Shown: one piece after another, positions 16,742 through 25,101 of the stretch
Layout: every line of letters starts with the position of its first letter
How positions within the stretch are numbered: position 1 is the stretch's first letter
From: Owenweeksia sp.
GTDB lineage: Bacteria > Bacteroidota > Bacteroidia > Flavobacteriales > Schleiferiaceae
Direction: 5' to 3'
NCBI GenBank assembly: GCA_028285465.1
Contig: JANQPD010000051.1
Span: 1-64,000, forward strand
DNA: 64,000 nucleotides
The notes under the pieces: generated by a model
Seen by the model: the letters and a program-made list of their open reading frames with translations, nothing else
Database searches by the model: none
What the model was told of the DNA's origin: nothing
Made by a program: the position numbers and the translations under genes

Positions 16742-17036
16742 GAATTACGAAGGGGTTCAGACTTTTGATGAACTTCTCGAAAAGGAATACGGTGAAATTG
16801 GTTCTCCCAAGCGGAATCGATACGAAGAAAATGCCCAGATGTTTATCACCAGTGAGATGCTCAAGCAAGCTCGCAAAGAAGCCAACCTCACCCAGGAAGA
16901 GCTGGCAAAAAGAGCAGGAACCCGCAAGAGCTATATCTCTAAACTGGAGAACGCTAAAGGGAACATCCAGCTTTCTACACTGATCCGCATTTTCGAGCAA
17001 GGGTTGGGAAGACGCATCGGACTAACCTTTCTCTAA
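16731..17036 (+). CDS. HigA-type antitoxin with XRE helix-turn-helix
   Basis: 101 aa. An N-terminal linker is followed by an HTH_3 domain at about residues 38-92 (LKQARKEANLTQEELAKRAG, then RKSYISKLENAKGNIQLSTL). It overlaps the toxin gene by 11 bp. HigA proteins bind and silence the toxin and repress their own promoter. The coding frame is intact while the partner toxin is rearranged. This can leave an orphan antitoxin that might still neutralise related toxins. Confidence 0.85.
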   Translation: MENKNYEGVQTFDELLEKEYGEIGSPKRNRYEENAQMFITSEMLKQARKEANLTQEELAKRAGTRKSYISKLENAKGNIQLSTLIRIFEQGLGRRIGLTFL

Positions 17037-17089
17037 AATCAGCAGAATATAGAAAAGGCTTACTGAAACTGTACAAACAGTCAGACGAT

Positions 17090-17272
17090 ATGAACCAAAC
17101 CCCGGAAGTGGTTCAAATCAAAAATCAGATCAGGGAATCGCTGTATCACGAATTGAAGATACACTTTTTAGAACTGACGGGAATCGGGCGTGTGATCGGT
17201 TATGATGAACTGCAAAAAGAATTGATGAAAGCCATTGAACTGCTGGAACTTCAAAAAGACGGGAGAACGTAA
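17090..17272 (+). CDS. Small helical protein of unknown function
   Basis: 60 aa, ATG start, entirely helical and charged (EVVQIKNQIRESLYHELKIH, then DELQKELMKAIELLELQKDG). It follows the antitoxin gene by 53 bp and ends 1 bp before an attC-like left end. It may belong to the same cassette as the toxin-antitoxin pair. No family was recognised. Confidence 0.5.
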   Translation: MNQTPEVVQIKNQIRESLYHELKIHFLELTGIGRVIGYDELQKELMKAIELLELQKDGRT

Positions 17273-17273
17273 T

Positions 17274-17471
17274 GCACCTTAACAAGAGCTATACGTAATG
17301 CGGGGTTTGGTGGTACAGGAAAGGCAGCTATTTCATAGCCCGCCAAAGCTGCGCTTAGTCTTTCTTTCGGTAAATTTAAACCCAAAGACACAGCTTTGGC
17401 TACTGTCTGTGCGGCTCGAAAGGTTCATACCTTGAAGTCCCGCACTACGCATAGCCAAGCCGTTGTGTGTC
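17274..17471 (+). repeat. attC-like recombination-site candidate, long loop
   Basis: Left end CTTAACAAGAGCTATACGTA (17278-17297) pairs with right end TACGCATAGCCAAGCCGTTG (17446-17465). Stem continuation is GCGGG / CCCGC. The spacers are unequal (AAG and AAGCC). Loop sequence 17287-17356 recurs with changes at 18301-18370, including CTACAGGAAAGGC-like and CATAGCCCGCCAAAGC blocks. Confidence 0.65.
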
Positions 17472-17480
17472 ATAAAGCGT

Positions 17481-17879
17481 ATGAACCTTAAAATCAGAAA
17501 ATACAATCCAGCTCTTGATTACGAGAACCTAATGAAGCTGGTTCAATCTGAAGGTGAAGAATGGAAGGAGTATTTAAAACCCATCTATCGAAAAGCCCTT
17601 AAAAACTCTATTACATATGTTGCATTGATTGGGGAGGAACTGTGTGGATATTCTCGTTCATTAAGTGATTCTGGATTATTCGTTTGGGTAATTGATTTGC
17701 TCGTAAATAAAAACCGGAGAGGACTTTCGATTGGAAAAAAACTCATGGAGTGTATCTTAACTGATTTCCCAGATATTGATGTATTCGTTATGTCTGATGT
17801 TGATCCCTATTATGATAAGCTTGGCTATGAAAAAGAAGGTTCAATCTTTAGAGTAATACGAACACACAACAAAACCTAA
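17481..17879 (+). CDS. GNAT-family N-acetyltransferase
   Basis: 132 aa. ATG 17481 is preferred over TTG 17463, which lies inside the attC-like end. GNAT fold: VIDLLVNKNRRGLSIGKKLM contains the acetyl-CoA pyrophosphate loop (R-x-x-G-L-S-I-G), and VFVMSDVDPYYDKLGYEKEG is the terminal strand-helix with the common Tyr. The substrate is unknown. It starts 10 bp after one site and its stop lies in the left end of the next. Confidence 0.85.
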   Translation: MNLKIRKYNPALDYENLMKLVQSEGEEWKEYLKPIYRKALKNSITYVALIGEELCGYSRSLSDSGLFVWVIDLLVNKNRRGLSIGKKLMECILTDFPDIDVFVMSDVDPYYDKLGYEKEGSIFRVIRTHNKT

Positions 17880-17921
17880 ACTGCATTAAAACGCAGTTAG
17901 TTTAGCCAAACCGTTAGCAGC
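17862..17921 (+). repeat. Compact attC-like site (60 bp)
   Basis: Left end ACAACAAAACCTAAACTGC (17866-17884) and right end GCAGTTAGTTTAGCCAAACC, then GTTAGC (17893-17918). The stem CTAAACTGC / GCAGTT..TTAG contains extra unpaired bases on one arm only, a key trait of attC sites. Almost the same sequence recurs at 20965-21020. The GNAT stop codon lies inside it. Confidence 0.7.
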
Positions 17922-17930
17922 AATTAAAAA

Positions 17931-18272
17931 ATGAACGAATCGTACATACAAGATAGAATTTGGAGAATTGCCGATGGTGTACCATTGAAGTTAGGTAATA
18001 TGACAATTCGGACAACCGATTCTCAAAAACTACTTGTAACTGGATGGACGAGCACAATTCACTTCGAAAACATTAATAAAAGTTCTGTACTACCAGAATT
18101 AGAAAATCTAAAAGCGTCTTTTAATGACCTGACCGAAACTTATGACGACTTGAACACAATTATTGCTAAGAATAATTTGGAAGTAGAATTTCATATGGCA
18201 TATGATGATGCGGGAAAAGCGGGAATTGGACTCTGTTCAGAATTGAAAGGAGAATTGAATTGGTACTTGTAG
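17931..18272 (+). CDS. Hypothetical protein
   Basis: 113 aa, ATG 10 bp after a compact attC-like site. It is acidic with mixed alpha-beta prediction, and has a helical middle (LPELENLKASFNDLTETYDD). No motif or family was recognised. As a lone small gene between two sites it fits an integron-type cassette. An immunity-protein-like fold is conceivable but unsupported. Confidence 0.65.
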   Translation: MNESYIQDRIWRIADGVPLKLGNMTIRTTDSQKLLVTGWTSTIHFENINKSSVLPELENLKASFNDLTETYDDLNTIIAKNNLEVEFHMAYDDAGKAGIGLCSELKGELNWYL

Positions 18273-18295
18273 AAAAAATTAAAACGTTTGCCATC

Positions 18296-18370
18296 TTAGG
18301 TACGGCTATACATAACGCGGGGGTCAGTGCTACAGGAAAGGCAAATGTTCCATAGCCCGCCAAAGCGCTG
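18296..18370 (+). repeat. Half attC-like site
   Basis: ACGGCTATACATAACGCGGG followed by CTACAGGAAAGGC and CATAGCCCGCCAAAGC matches the left end and loop of 17287-17356. No matching right end with GCCGTT is visible before the next gene at 18521, so the site may have been cut by a past rearrangement. The remaining 150 bp up to that gene show nothing else. Confidence 0.45.
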
Positions 18371-18520
18371 TTTTGACGTTTTTAGAAATAAAGTTTAAAC
18401 CACCACCGGTCTTCAAAAACAACCAATAGTAGTATTGAATCAACGATAGGTAGTCTTCAAAATTTGAATCCGACTTACAGCCCAGCGTAATTTCGTAGCA
18501 TCTAAAAAGACCGGGAAAAA

Positions 18521-19351
18521 ATGATGCTGAAAACAAAATCCGTAGACAATGAAAATCAAACCGATGGCAACCTGGAATGGCGTGGATTTGTACCCATAGA
18601 GGACACAAAGTTATTTGTCCATGATACGGGAGGTGCCGGACAACCCATCATATACTTAAACGGTGCTTACGCCAATAGAAAACATTGGAAGAAAGTAGTA
18701 AATGAATTGGGGGCAAATTACAGGCATATAACCTATGACGAAAGAGCTCGTGGCAAATCCAAAAAGTCAAAGGACTACTCTTTTGATGCCTGTTTACGAG
18801 ATTTGACAGCCGTAATCGAACACCGACAGCTTGAAAAGCCCATCCTGGTAGGTTGGTCATACGGTGGGATCCTGGCAATACATTGGGCTCATGCATATCC
18901 AAAGGGCGCATCAGGGATAGTGGCCGTTGATAGTGCCGTTCCTTACGGGCTAACAGGCGAAAAATCCAGGCAAAGAATTTACACGCTTTTCAACCGCATC
19001 AAATGGATCTTACCGTTAGCCGCACCATTTGGGTTGGCCGCAAGGATGTCGGCTAAGCAACACGCAGAAATCAACATCGAACTCAACGAGATCTCTGCGG
19101 AATTAGAGCCTGTACTTCTTTCCATTAAAATTCCCGTCCGGTACATTTTAGCCTCCGGAGCAAGTCGTGGTGGCGAAGAATACGAATTCGAGGAAATGCG
19201 GGAAAGCATAACACCGCTTCTCTCGAAAAATGACAATTTAAAAATTGAAAAACAGGTAAAGAGCAATCACGAAAAAATACTCGCCAAGGATTACAAAGCC
19301 ATTGCAAATGCGATTGCCCGATTGACTAACGAACTCAACAGCTCAAAATAG
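18521..19351 (+). CDS. Alpha/beta hydrolase
   Basis: 276 aa. Nucleophile elbow GWSYGG (Ser in VGWSYGGILAIHWA), a conserved DERARGKS near the oxyanion side, and His in KSNHEKIL as the probable catalytic base. No signal peptide, so cytoplasmic. The substrate is unknown. Its stop is one base from the start of the next gene, so the two are probably translated from one message. It has no attC-like right end directly upstream. Confidence 0.85.
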   Translation: MMLKTKSVDNENQTDGNLEWRGFVPIEDTKLFVHDTGGAGQPIIYLNGAYANRKHWKKVVNELGANYRHITYDERARGKSKKSKDYSFDACLRDLTAVIEHRQLEKPILVGWSYGGILAIHWAHAYPKGASGIVAVDSAVPYGLTGEKSRQRIYTLFNRIKWILPLAAPFGLAARMSAKQHAEINIELNEISAELEPVLLSIKIPVRYILASGASRGGEEYEFEEMRESITPLLSKNDNLKIEKQVKSNHEKILAKDYKAIANAIARLTNELNSSK

Positions 19352-19352
19352 A

Positions 19353-20222
19353 ATGCAACATTCAAAATCTATCGGCAACAAGATTGCCACGCTAAGAAAG
19401 CAAAACAACCTTTCGCAAGCTGAGCTTGGAAAGAAAGTTTCCATAAGTCCGCAAGCCGTTGGCAAATGGGAGCGTGGTGAATCCCTACCCGACATAACGA
19501 CCATACAACGGCTGGCCGAAATCTTTGGCGTTGACCTGAACCATTTTTCAACGTCATTCGGAATCAGCGAAAAAACCAAAAACCAACCTACATATCCTGT
19601 GAAATCACCGGAACTTGCTTGGGATATGTCATCCGCAACCTGGTGTGATGCCGATTTTTCCGGGGTCAGCAACCCAGCGGAAAAAATCAATGAATGCAAC
19701 CTAAAAAACTGCAAATTCATTGGTGCTGAGCTTTCCAAGCTCAAACTCAAATCCAATAACATTGCGGATTGCGATTTTACCCACGCCATAATGAAGCGCT
19801 GCAAAGTCCGAACATCAACTATTTCCAAGGGTGTGTTTATGGGTTGTTCTCTTGAAAATGCCGAATTCAAAAAAAGCAGTCTCGAAAATTGCGACCTTAC
19901 ACAGTCTAATTTAACCGGAGCGAACTTTTTAGATGTTGCCTTTCAAGCTAACCTCATAAAGCAAGCGGTTTGGAATAAAACTTCTTTTAAGAATACGAGC
20001 GTATCAAACACCGCCTTTGACGGAATATTAGATGGTTGCTTTTTTGAAAACTGCTCCTTTAAAAACGTAAAGTTTCAAAATGTTACCATGAGAAATACAT
20101 TCTTTAAACACAATCGAGCACTCAACCAGGTCCAATTCGAAAATTGTGGGGTCGATAAAGCGACCTACGCATTTTTGAAAAACGATGGGGCAAATCTGGA
20201 GGGGGTAAAGTTGTTGGATTGA
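19353..20222 (+). CDS. XRE-type HTH protein with pentapeptide repeats
   Basis: 289 aa. Residues about 5-60 form an HTH_3 DNA-binding domain (IATLRKQNNLSQAELGKKVS, then WERGESLPDITTIQRLAEIF). From about residue 105 to the end it is a right-handed pentapeptide helix with A/C-[DN]-[LF]-x-x units (CDLTQSNLTGANFLDVAF, CFFENCSFKNVKF). The combination suggests a regulator with a DNA-mimic or interaction surface; function inferred only. It directly follows the hydrolase gene (1 bp) and ends 24 bp before an attC-like left end. Confidence 0.85.
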   Translation: MQHSKSIGNKIATLRKQNNLSQAELGKKVSISPQAVGKWERGESLPDITTIQRLAEIFGVDLNHFSTSFGISEKTKNQPTYPVKSPELAWDMSSATWCDADFSGVSNPAEKINECNLKNCKFIGAELSKLKLKSNNIADCDFTHAIMKRCKVRTSTISKGVFMGCSLENAEFKKSSLENCDLTQSNLTGANFLDVAFQANLIKQAVWNKTSFKNTSVSNTAFDGILDGCFFENCSFKNVKFQNVTMRNTFFKHNRALNQVQFENCGVDKATYAFLKNDGANLEGVKLLD

Positions 20223-20246
20223 AAGGCGTGTAGAAAATACAGCTGG

Positions 20247-20375
20247 TAACAATGTATAATCGCAATAGCGATTTGCGTGCTAACCCGAACCGCTATTGCG
20301 TTTATTGGGGTATCTTTCTATCCGAAAACAAAACATCCTAAATTGGCTATCATGCTGGCACAAAAACGTTGATAC
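20247..20375 (+). repeat. attC-like site candidate
   Basis: Left end TAACAATGTATAATCGCAA (20247-20265). CGCAATAGCG (20261-20270) is inversely repeated at 20291-20300 (CGCTATTGCG). Right end GGCACAAAAACGTTGATACC (20357-20376) carries the GTT box. Pairing of the outer boxes is weaker than in the other sites. Confidence 0.45.
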
Positions 20376-20387
20376 CAATTAGAAAAC

Positions 20388-20993
20388 GTGAGGGAAATAT
20401 TTTTCATATTGGCTTATTTGATAATGGTTTATCCTGTGCTTGGACAGAAACCAAATCAAATAATACTTACAACAATTGAAAAGACTGATAGGACATTTCA
20501 CAAAAAAGGCGAGCTGTTCCTGGAAAACAATGTGACAAGGAATGAAATTGTCTACACTTTCGACTCCACCACTCAATCCTACACTACAAAAAACTACCTG
20601 GTTGAAACCTATTTCAATATTTGGAACGGTGATACCCTAATAAAAGAGAGACTGAAGACTAAGTATAAAAGGTGGTCAAACCGCATGGACACTATGAGCT
20701 CGAAGGATTTAGTGGTTTCACTAAACACAGATATAGATACGCTTGAAAAGAACATGAGTGTTTTACATACTTCCCACCACTATCTAACGATTTATATTCA
20801 CCTGGTAACAGGGAACGACACAATCCGTTACTACAAAACGAAACCATTTGAATATTCGACACCCTGGTTCTCCGATGGAGTTAGCAGCGTCTTGAACCCC
20901 AACATTGACAAACAACTAATTGCAATTCTTCCGGATAAGTTTATTGGAAGAGAAAAATTAAAACGGGTGCCAACAAAATCTAAACCGCATTGA
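20388..20993 (+). CDS. Secreted protein of unknown function
   Basis: 201 aa from a GTG start, 12 bp after the attC-like right end. A signal peptide (MREIFFILAYLIMVYPVLG) ends near residue 19. The mature part has regular strand-like segments and many Thr and Lys. No motif or family was recognised. The stop lies inside the next compact site, so it fits the one-gene-per-cassette pattern. Confidence 0.7.
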   Translation: MREIFFILAYLIMVYPVLGQKPNQIILTTIEKTDRTFHKKGELFLENNVTRNEIVYTFDSTTQSYTTKNYLVETYFNIWNGDTLIKERLKTKYKRWSNRMDTMSSKDLVVSLNTDIDTLEKNMSVLHTSHHYLTIYIHLVTGNDTIRYYKTKPFEYSTPWFSDGVSSVLNPNIDKQLIAILPDKFIGREKLKRVPTKSKPH

Positions 20994-21020
20994 AACGCAG
21001 TTTCGCCAAACCGTTGACGC
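20965..21020 (+). repeat. Compact attC-like site (56 bp)
   Basis: Left end CCAACAAAATCTAAACCGC (20970-20988) and right end GCAGTTTCGCCAAACCGTTG (20997-21016). It is a near copy of 17862-17921, sharing AACAAAA-CTAAAC-GCATT-AAACGCAGTT and GCCAAACCGTT, though the flanking genes are unrelated. Confidence 0.7.
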
Positions 21021-21032
21021 TAATTATACAAA

Positions 21033-21599
21033 ATGAAAAAAATTGAGCAAGCCTGGATAGAAACCGGTTACCGTTGTTTTGCCTGCGAAGGGCCTTCGGC
21101 ATTGCGCGTTGAGCGTATTTCGAGAGAAGTGGGCAAGAACAAGTCTTCCTTTTACCATTTGTTTGCGGATATGGAAGTATTCATAGACCGGTTATTGGGG
21201 CATCACCTAAACCAGGCAAAGGCCATGACGAGAAAAGAAGCAAACGCCAAGCATGAAGCAGACCTGATCAAAGTGCTTATGGCACACAAAACGGACTTGC
21301 TCTTTAACCGGCAGCTTAGAGTATACCGGGAAAATTCAAACTTTGAAAAATGCTTTGTCCAAACCAATCAACTTTCACTACCTGCCCTGCTTCCGGTTTG
21401 GAAAAAGGTAATTGGCCTATCCGAAAACACCTACCTGGCGCAAATGGTGTTGCAGCTTAGTCTGGAAAACTTTTACCTGCAAATAACCGACGAAACACTA
21501 ACAGAGCCCTGGCTTAGGGAGTACTTTGCGAATATCCGCCAGATGGTCAATCACTTTAAAAAGTCCAATGCGATTGGAGCTGTAGACGGTAGCGTCTAA
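21033..21599 (+). CDS. TetR-family-like transcriptional regulator
   Basis: 188 aa, ATG 12 bp after a compact attC-like site. The N-terminal HTH (LRVERISREVGKNKSSFYHLFADMEVF) has the TetR recognition helix layout ending in SSFYHLF and F. The C-terminal part is all-helical and would bind a ligand or dimerise. The start is shorter than usual before the HTH (about 20 residues). It may regulate the membrane-protein gene 44 bp downstream; no operator was identified. Confidence 0.75.
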   Translation: MKKIEQAWIETGYRCFACEGPSALRVERISREVGKNKSSFYHLFADMEVFIDRLLGHHLNQAKAMTRKEANAKHEADLIKVLMAHKTDLLFNRQLRVYRENSNFEKCFVQTNQLSLPALLPVWKKVIGLSENTYLAQMVLQLSLENFYLQITDETLTEPWLREYFANIRQMVNHFKKSNAIGAVDGSV

Positions 21600-21643
21600 A
21601 AGCCAAGATCCGGGCGCATTACGTTTGCAAAAACGTATGGCGT

Positions 21644-22018
21644 ATGGAATCGAATAAAAAGCACACCTTCCTTAAAGGGCTATTAATCATCCAGACTATT
21701 GGATTATTACTGTACACGGTAATCGCAATACAGCATGATGGGGGTAATTTTTTAGCCCGGGCTCAGGAGTTCGTAGTTTCAATGAAGTGGATTGGGCAAT
21801 TTACCCTTGATTTTAGCTGCTACCTGATGCTCTCAGCCCTATGGATCGCCTGGCGAAATAAGTTTTCAGGTCAATCAATTGCCTTAGCCATTATGGCCAT
21901 GACCTTTGGGATACTTGTTTTCGCCCCTTATATATTGTATCTGCTCGCGATAGAAAAAGGTGACTTGAAAGGCGTTCTGATCGGGCGCAGAAATAATACG
22001 ACCGCCCACCAGGAATAA
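21644..22018 (+). CDS. Small membrane protein
   Basis: 124 aa with three probable membrane helices (LIIQTIGLLLYTVIAI; LDFSCYLMLSALWIAW; LAIMAMTFGILVFAPYILYL). Conserved-looking polar residues in the second helix are followed by WRNKFS. It is probably in the inner membrane. Function unknown. It lies 44 bp after the TetR-like gene, possibly its target. Confidence 0.75.
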   Translation: MESNKKHTFLKGLLIIQTIGLLLYTVIAIQHDGGNFLARAQEFVVSMKWIGQFTLDFSCYLMLSALWIAWRNKFSGQSIALAIMAMTFGILVFAPYILYLLAIEKGDLKGVLIGRRNNTTAHQE

Positions 22019-22135
22019 AAGCCGCTGCACCGGCAATGCAAAGCGTTTTCCCCTTTGGTTAACAATACGCCTTTTAACCCGCTACAGCTTTCATCCAAAC
22101 GGTTGTTGTACTTTAGACAAACAGAATATCCAGAG

Positions 22136-22528
22136 ATGACAAACTACATAGACGGTTTCGTTCTTCCGGTTCCCCGCGTGCACCTGGATGAATACAAAAG
22201 GGTGGCGGAAAAAGTAGCCGGGATTTGGAAAGAATACGGGGCACTTGAATACTTTGAGTACATTGGAGAAGATTTGAAATTGGAAGGCACGCGCTCTTTC
22301 ACGGAAGTAATGGATGTAAAAGAAGATGAGGCTATTGTATTCGGGTGGGTGCTGTTCCCCTCTAAAGAAACGCGTGAATCGGCAAACAAACAAGTTCCCC
22401 ACGACCCGAGAATGGTTGAGTTGGTTACGCCTTTGACCGAATCTTCGAAATTGATCTTTGATGCCAGCCGGATGGTTTACGGCGGGTTCCAACCGTTGGT
22501 TCAGTCGAATAGGAATGAAGCGGGTTAA
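22136..22528 (+). CDS. DUF1428 family protein (YbaA-like)
   Basis: 130 aa. ATG 22136 is chosen because the family starts with MxxYxDGFVLPVP, seen here as MTNYIDGFVLPVPRVHLDEY. The later block VFGWVLFPSKETRESANKQV is also typical. It adopts a ferredoxin-like dimeric alpha-beta fold; biochemical function is not known. An in-frame extension of 27 codons upstream is unlikely to be real. Confidence 0.88.
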   Translation: MTNYIDGFVLPVPRVHLDEYKRVAEKVAGIWKEYGALEYFEYIGEDLKLEGTRSFTEVMDVKEDEAIVFGWVLFPSKETRESANKQVPHDPRMVELVTPLTESSKLIFDASRMVYGGFQPLVQSNRNEAG

Positions 22529-22532
22529 ACCA

Positions 22533-22650
22533 GGCACAACAACCGCCAAAAGATCCATAGGTGTACTATTTGCAAGGGGGTATGGAATCCGCTATGTTTA
22601 AAGAAATTTAAAAAGCCCAACTTACGGATGATAGTTGGGTGTTGTAGCCA
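22533..22650 (+). repeat. Weak attC-like site or terminator
   Basis: Left-type end GGCACAACAACCGCC (22533-22547) and a right-type TGTTGTAGCC near 22640-22649 are complementary in their outer bases. Between them CCCAAC / GTTGGG forms a hairpin (22617-22641). A simple terminator of the upstream gene is an alternative. Confidence 0.35.
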
Positions 22651-22665
22651 ATTTGAGAAAGCAAC

Positions 22666-23496
22666 ATGACGCCAGATGATCAACTATACCTGCGTGCACG
22701 GCATCCCGATTTTCAGTATTTTTTGGACATCAACGAAAACGAATCCGAAAGGGTACGAAGAAGTTACCCTTGCCATTTAGATGAAAAGTATGGAGAAGCT
22801 CCGCTGCAAACTGTAGACATATTTCCATCGAACATCCCTGGTTCGCCCATTGTAATCTTTATACACGGAGGCTATTGGCGTGCATTGGATAAGAAGAGCT
22901 ATAGCTTTGTAGCCGCGCCTTTTTTGAAAAACAACTTGAGTGCCTGTATGGTGAACTACCGGCTTATGCCCACGGCAAACATGGAAATAGTCTTAAGCGA
23001 TATTGCCGCCTCCATACGTTGGATCCAAAAAGAAGCATCGGGTTACAATGGCAATCCAAACGCGCTTATACTCTGCGGACATTCGGCAGGAGGACACCTC
23101 GCTTTAATGACTTATTTAATGCATGATCATTTGAGATCAAGCATACAGGCCATTTGTAGCCTCAGCGGCCTATTCGATTTAGGGCCCATAAAAAACAGTT
23201 ACCTCAATAAGATTTTGCAATTGAAAGATGACGATGTAGAATTGTATAGCGTTTCAAATAAGGATCTGTCTGCCTTGAAATGCCCGGTTTTACTTAGCGT
23301 TGGCTCTAATGAAACCGACTTTTTTATTGAACAATCCAAAAAGCTGTATGCGGAAAACAGCTCGGAAGCTCCGATAGAATACTATGAATATCCGGAACTG
23401 AACCACTATCAAATAGTGCATACATTGGGACAGGAAAACAGCCCTTTGGTAAATTTCATGCTGGAAAAAACCAAAAAAGGCGATAACAAAAAATAA
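22666..23496 (+). CDS. Alpha/beta hydrolase, kynurenine-formamidase-like
   Basis: 276 aa. Oxyanion motif HGGYWRALDK, nucleophile GHSAGGHLA, Asp in SNETDFF and His in ELNHYQ complete the triad. The HGGYW and GHSAGG arrangement is that of arylformamidase / kynurenine formamidase-type esterases. No tryptophan-catabolism genes are nearby, so the true substrate is open. Cytoplasmic. 58 bp separate it from the next secreted-protein gene. Confidence 0.85.
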   Translation: MTPDDQLYLRARHPDFQYFLDINENESERVRRSYPCHLDEKYGEAPLQTVDIFPSNIPGSPIVIFIHGGYWRALDKKSYSFVAAPFLKNNLSACMVNYRLMPTANMEIVLSDIAASIRWIQKEASGYNGNPNALILCGHSAGGHLALMTYLMHDHLRSSIQAICSLSGLFDLGPIKNSYLNKILQLKDDDVELYSVSNKDLSALKCPVLLSVGSNETDFFIEQSKKLYAENSSEAPIEYYEYPELNHYQIVHTLGQENSPLVNFMLEKTKKGDNKK

Positions 23497-23554
23497 AGGC
23501 CAATAAAACAGCCGTTTTTTCAAGCCATTGTAACCACTTAAAAACAAGAATAAT

Positions 23555-24088
23555 ATGCCAGTACGCAGCCTAAAATTGACAAAGAAAATGCTGTTCGCCT
23601 TATCCGGGCTTTTGCTGTTGATTCCGGAAACCTCGGTAGCGCAGCTATCGGAATCCGACAGCATAGCCCTGTCAAAAGTGATCACTGACTTTAAAGAATC
23701 CATTGCACAAAAAGACAGTATCCGCTTCCATGGTCTGTTTTTTAGTGAGTCTGTGGATTTTACGGGGATCATGTCAAAGAAAACCGAATGGTCCATCAAA
23801 AAGGACTATCCGGACTTTCAGGGGATTGCCGTCTCCAACCATAAAAGGTTCATAAGAGATATCTGTAAAACCCCTAAAAAACAGGAAGAGAAGTTTTACA
23901 ACACCTCCCTTTCCTCTGATGGCACCATAGGGGCTATTTCGTTTGATTATGCGTTTTTCTCCGGAGGAAAAATGATACAGTGGGGTAATGAAAAATGGAA
24001 CCTTGCCAGAGATGGCGAAAAATGGCTTATTACAGATGTTGTGTACTCCATACATTTTCCTGATATTGAAGCTTTTCCATTTAAATAA
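23555..24088 (+). CDS. Secreted NTF2/SnoaL-like protein
   Basis: 177 aa. A signal peptide with core MLFALSGLLLLIPETSVA is cleaved near residue 29. The mature domain has the cone-shaped NTF2-like layout: an N-terminal helix (ALSKVITDFKESIAQKD) and C-terminal strands (GAISFDYAFFSGGK, EKWLITDVVYSIHF). Such domains bind small hydrophobic ligands or act as simple enzymes. The specific role is unknown. Confidence 0.75.
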   Translation: MPVRSLKLTKKMLFALSGLLLLIPETSVAQLSESDSIALSKVITDFKESIAQKDSIRFHGLFFSESVDFTGIMSKKTEWSIKKDYPDFQGIAVSNHKRFIRDICKTPKKQEEKFYNTSLSSDGTIGAISFDYAFFSGGKMIQWGNEKWNLARDGEKWLITDVVYSIHFPDIEAFPFK

Positions 24089-24192
24089 ACAAAAACGGAC
24101 CGCACTAAAAGCCGTAAGCCCTGGTGCCCAAAACCTTGGGGGTAGTTTAAGCATTTGGGAAAACGGGTACTTGGACGATTAATCTGACAAAC

Positions 24193-24531
24193 ATGCCCAT
24201 AGCAATTTGTACTATCAAGAACAAGGCAATACCCAATGAGGTACTTGAACCACTCGTGTCACAATGGGCTGATAAAATCGGGGTTCATATTCGTGATGTA
24301 TCCATAACCTTTGTTCCGGATTGTATCCGGTTTGGGCAACAATACGATATACTATGTAACCTCTACCTGCCTTCCTTGTGGGAAAAGGAAAACGTAAACC
24401 TCGTTCAGCATGAATTGTTGGTTATCCTTGCGGATGCTTTTAACATCCGGGCTGAAAACATTTTCATCATAACCAATATTGTCCAATCGGGGAATGTGGT
24501 GGAAAATGGAAAAACCGTAGAATGGAATTAA
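24193..24531 (+). CDS. Tautomerase/MIF-superfamily-like protein
   Basis: 112 aa. Begins MPIAICTI, leaving an N-terminal Pro after Met removal, the catalytic residue of tautomerases. The C-terminal part (ILADAFNIRAENIFIITN, then GNVVENGKTVEW) resembles the last helix and strands of MIF-type proteins. The residues between are divergent, so the assignment is from fold pattern and not strong motif identity. Confidence 0.55.
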   Translation: MPIAICTIKNKAIPNEVLEPLVSQWADKIGVHIRDVSITFVPDCIRFGQQYDILCNLYLPSLWEKENVNLVQHELLVILADAFNIRAENIFIITNIVQSGNVVENGKTVEWN

Positions 24532-24667
24532 AAACTACCGCCCATAGGATGTATGGTGGATACCCTTTGGGACATGCACCATACCAAATTCGTTGGGGTT
24601 AAAGCAAAAAAGAAAAACAAGCCAATAAGCAATAGACCTAATTTCAATTTTTTAAACTTCACACTTT

Positions 24668-25060
24668 ATGAGAACGTTGGTTTTCCTACTCATCTATGTT
24701 TCGATTGTGGGATTTTTAACTTCCTGCGAGAAAGAAGAGAATACACCAAACATGAGCGGGCAATTTCAACTGGAAATTGAAAGCAGTAAAAATCTTAAGA
24801 ACCTCTCTCTTCAGCGTAGAACACTTAGTCCGGTAGAAGCCCCCTCAGCCGATATCGAGTTCAAGTGGGAAGAGATCAGGAATGACGGGAACTTCAAAGT
24901 ATTCCGATCAACTAATATTCTAATGGGTCATTATTACTTTGAATTCACGGTTAAATACCTTGAGGAAAATGGAAATTATAGCTACGGGCCTACCCAGTAC
25001 CATACCATTCAAATTATTCCGGGAGAAGTGACCAAAGTTTCCAATATTTACTATCCATAG
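24668..25060 (+). CDS. Small lipoprotein of unknown function
   Basis: 130 aa with a lipobox ending at Cys20 (FLTSCEKEEN). The mature part is about 110 residues and probably a beta-sandwich (GQFQLEIESS, HYYFEFTVKYL, YHTIQIIPGEVTKVSNIYY), similar in look to small Ig-like or transthyretin-like Bacteroidota lipoproteins. No firm family. It lies 42 bp before an attC-like left end. Confidence 0.75.
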   Translation: MRTLVFLLIYVSIVGFLTSCEKEENTPNMSGQFQLEIESSKNLKNLSLQRRTLSPVEAPSADIEFKWEEIRNDGNFKVFRSTNILMGHYYFEFTVKYLEENGNYSYGPTQYHTIQIIPGEVTKVSNIYYP

Positions 25061-25101
25061 CAACCGCTGCGCAGGAAATAAATGGAAAAAAGAAAGTACC
25101 A

